Below are positions 5,750 to 5,815 of a DNA stretch of 5,815 nucleotides, in pieces. Origin of the DNA: JBBRCX01 sp038204465. Lineage in GTDB: Bacteria > Planctomycetota > Phycisphaerae > Tepidisphaerales > Tepidisphaeraceae. The stretch is taken from assembly GCA_038204465.1 (NCBI GenBank), contig JBBRCX010000177.1, forward strand, positions 1 to 5,815, written 5' to 3'. Numbering within the stretch: the first letter of the stretch is position 1; every line of letters begins with the position of its first letter. A program made the position numbers and the translations under genes. The notes beneath the pieces were generated by a model, which was not told the origin of the DNA, searched no databases, and saw only the letters and a list, made by a program, of their open reading frames with translations.

Positions 5750-5815
5750 TCAACGGTGCAACTGAACGTATCTCTGGGTCAGATTCGCGAGACCCAATGA
5801 GGCGAACCATGCCAG
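5750..5815 (-). CDS. C-terminal end of the intron-encoded reverse transcriptase/maturase (partial)
   Basis: On the minus strand a frame enters from the right edge, reads 21 codons including WFASLGLANLT, and stops at TGA 5752-5750, 5 bases before domain V. The F-A-x-x-G-L-x-x-L-T pattern resembles the end of many bacterial group II intron maturases, as I remember them, and an intron-encoded frame ending just before domain V is the normal layout. The fragment is too short to prove this. Another minus-strand frame (WHGSPHWVSRI, stop at 5781-5779) is also open to the edge. The third frame runs through domains V and VI into the exon and is not a gene. Confidence 0.45.
   Translation of the reverse strand: MAWFASLGLANLTQRYVQLHR

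Larger units (their letters stand above)
5675..5815 (-). mobile_element. 3' end of a group II intron, probably group IIC (continues past the window)
   Basis: Read on the minus strand, the segment holds the end of a probable maturase frame, then domain V (5744-5714), domain VI (5711-5678) and the intron terminus CCCGAT (5680-5675). The AT at the end fits the AY 3' splice-site rule of group II introns. Domain V carries a CGC triad, and the joint GGTGGTGTGGGAGG between V and VI is typical of bacterial IIC introns as I recall them. The 3' exon would begin at 5674, which is the last base of the glycosidase-like gene's stop codon on the other strand. The 5' part and most of the intron-encoded protein lie beyond 5815. 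Confidence 0.8.

Noticed and set aside
5538..5810. A 90-codon minus-strand open frame covering the right end
   Set aside because: It runs straight through intron domains V and VI and into the antisense of the glycosidase-like gene, so it is not a protein gene.

Overview
This is a GC-rich bacterial window (by eye well above 60% GC, with G/C-ending codons) holding ordinary chromosomal genes and the 3' end of a mobile intron. The HU-like protein, the separately encoded and divergent ribosomal protein S18, and the GHL10-like putative glycoside hydrolase suggest a Planctomycetota/Verrucomicrobiota/Acidobacteriota-type organism. I lean to Planctomycetota, but the window alone does not settle the phylum.

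Layout, left to right. Bases 1-259 are the upstream region of rpsR, with a 14-nt inverted repeat and a good sigma-70-like promoter. rpsR (bS18) lies at 260-538 on +. A block of three minus-strand genes follows: a DUF2383 / PA2169-type four-helix-bundle protein (665-1156), an HU-family DNA-binding protein (1374-1682) with its own promoter and terminator, and a cation diffusion facilitator (CDF) metal transporter (1960-3036). They are separated by 217 and 277 bases and look like single transcription units rather than an operon. From a 104-bp divergent spacer an HD-domain protein (3141-3737) runs on +. It resembles the C-terminal HD domain of Ppx/GppA exopolyphosphatases standing alone. A 607-residue putative TIM-barrel glycosidase-like protein (3851-5674, +) comes next.

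Directly after that gene's stop codon, from 5675 to the right edge, lies the 3' end of a group II intron on the minus strand. It shows a folded domain V with a CGC triad and a 2-nt bulge, a domain VI with a bulged branch-point A seven bases from the 3' end, and probably the last codons of its reverse transcriptase/maturase. The pattern fits a group IIC intron. On the + strand the same bases imitate a rho-independent terminator for the glycosidase-like gene.

The genes do not form an evident pathway. They are housekeeping (S18, HU), stress or ferritin-like (DUF2383), metal efflux (CDF), a phosphohydrolase-type HD protein and a carbohydrate-active-like protein. I found no wholly new system. The intron junction, the lone HD domain and the uncharacterised 607-residue protein are the items most worth following up.
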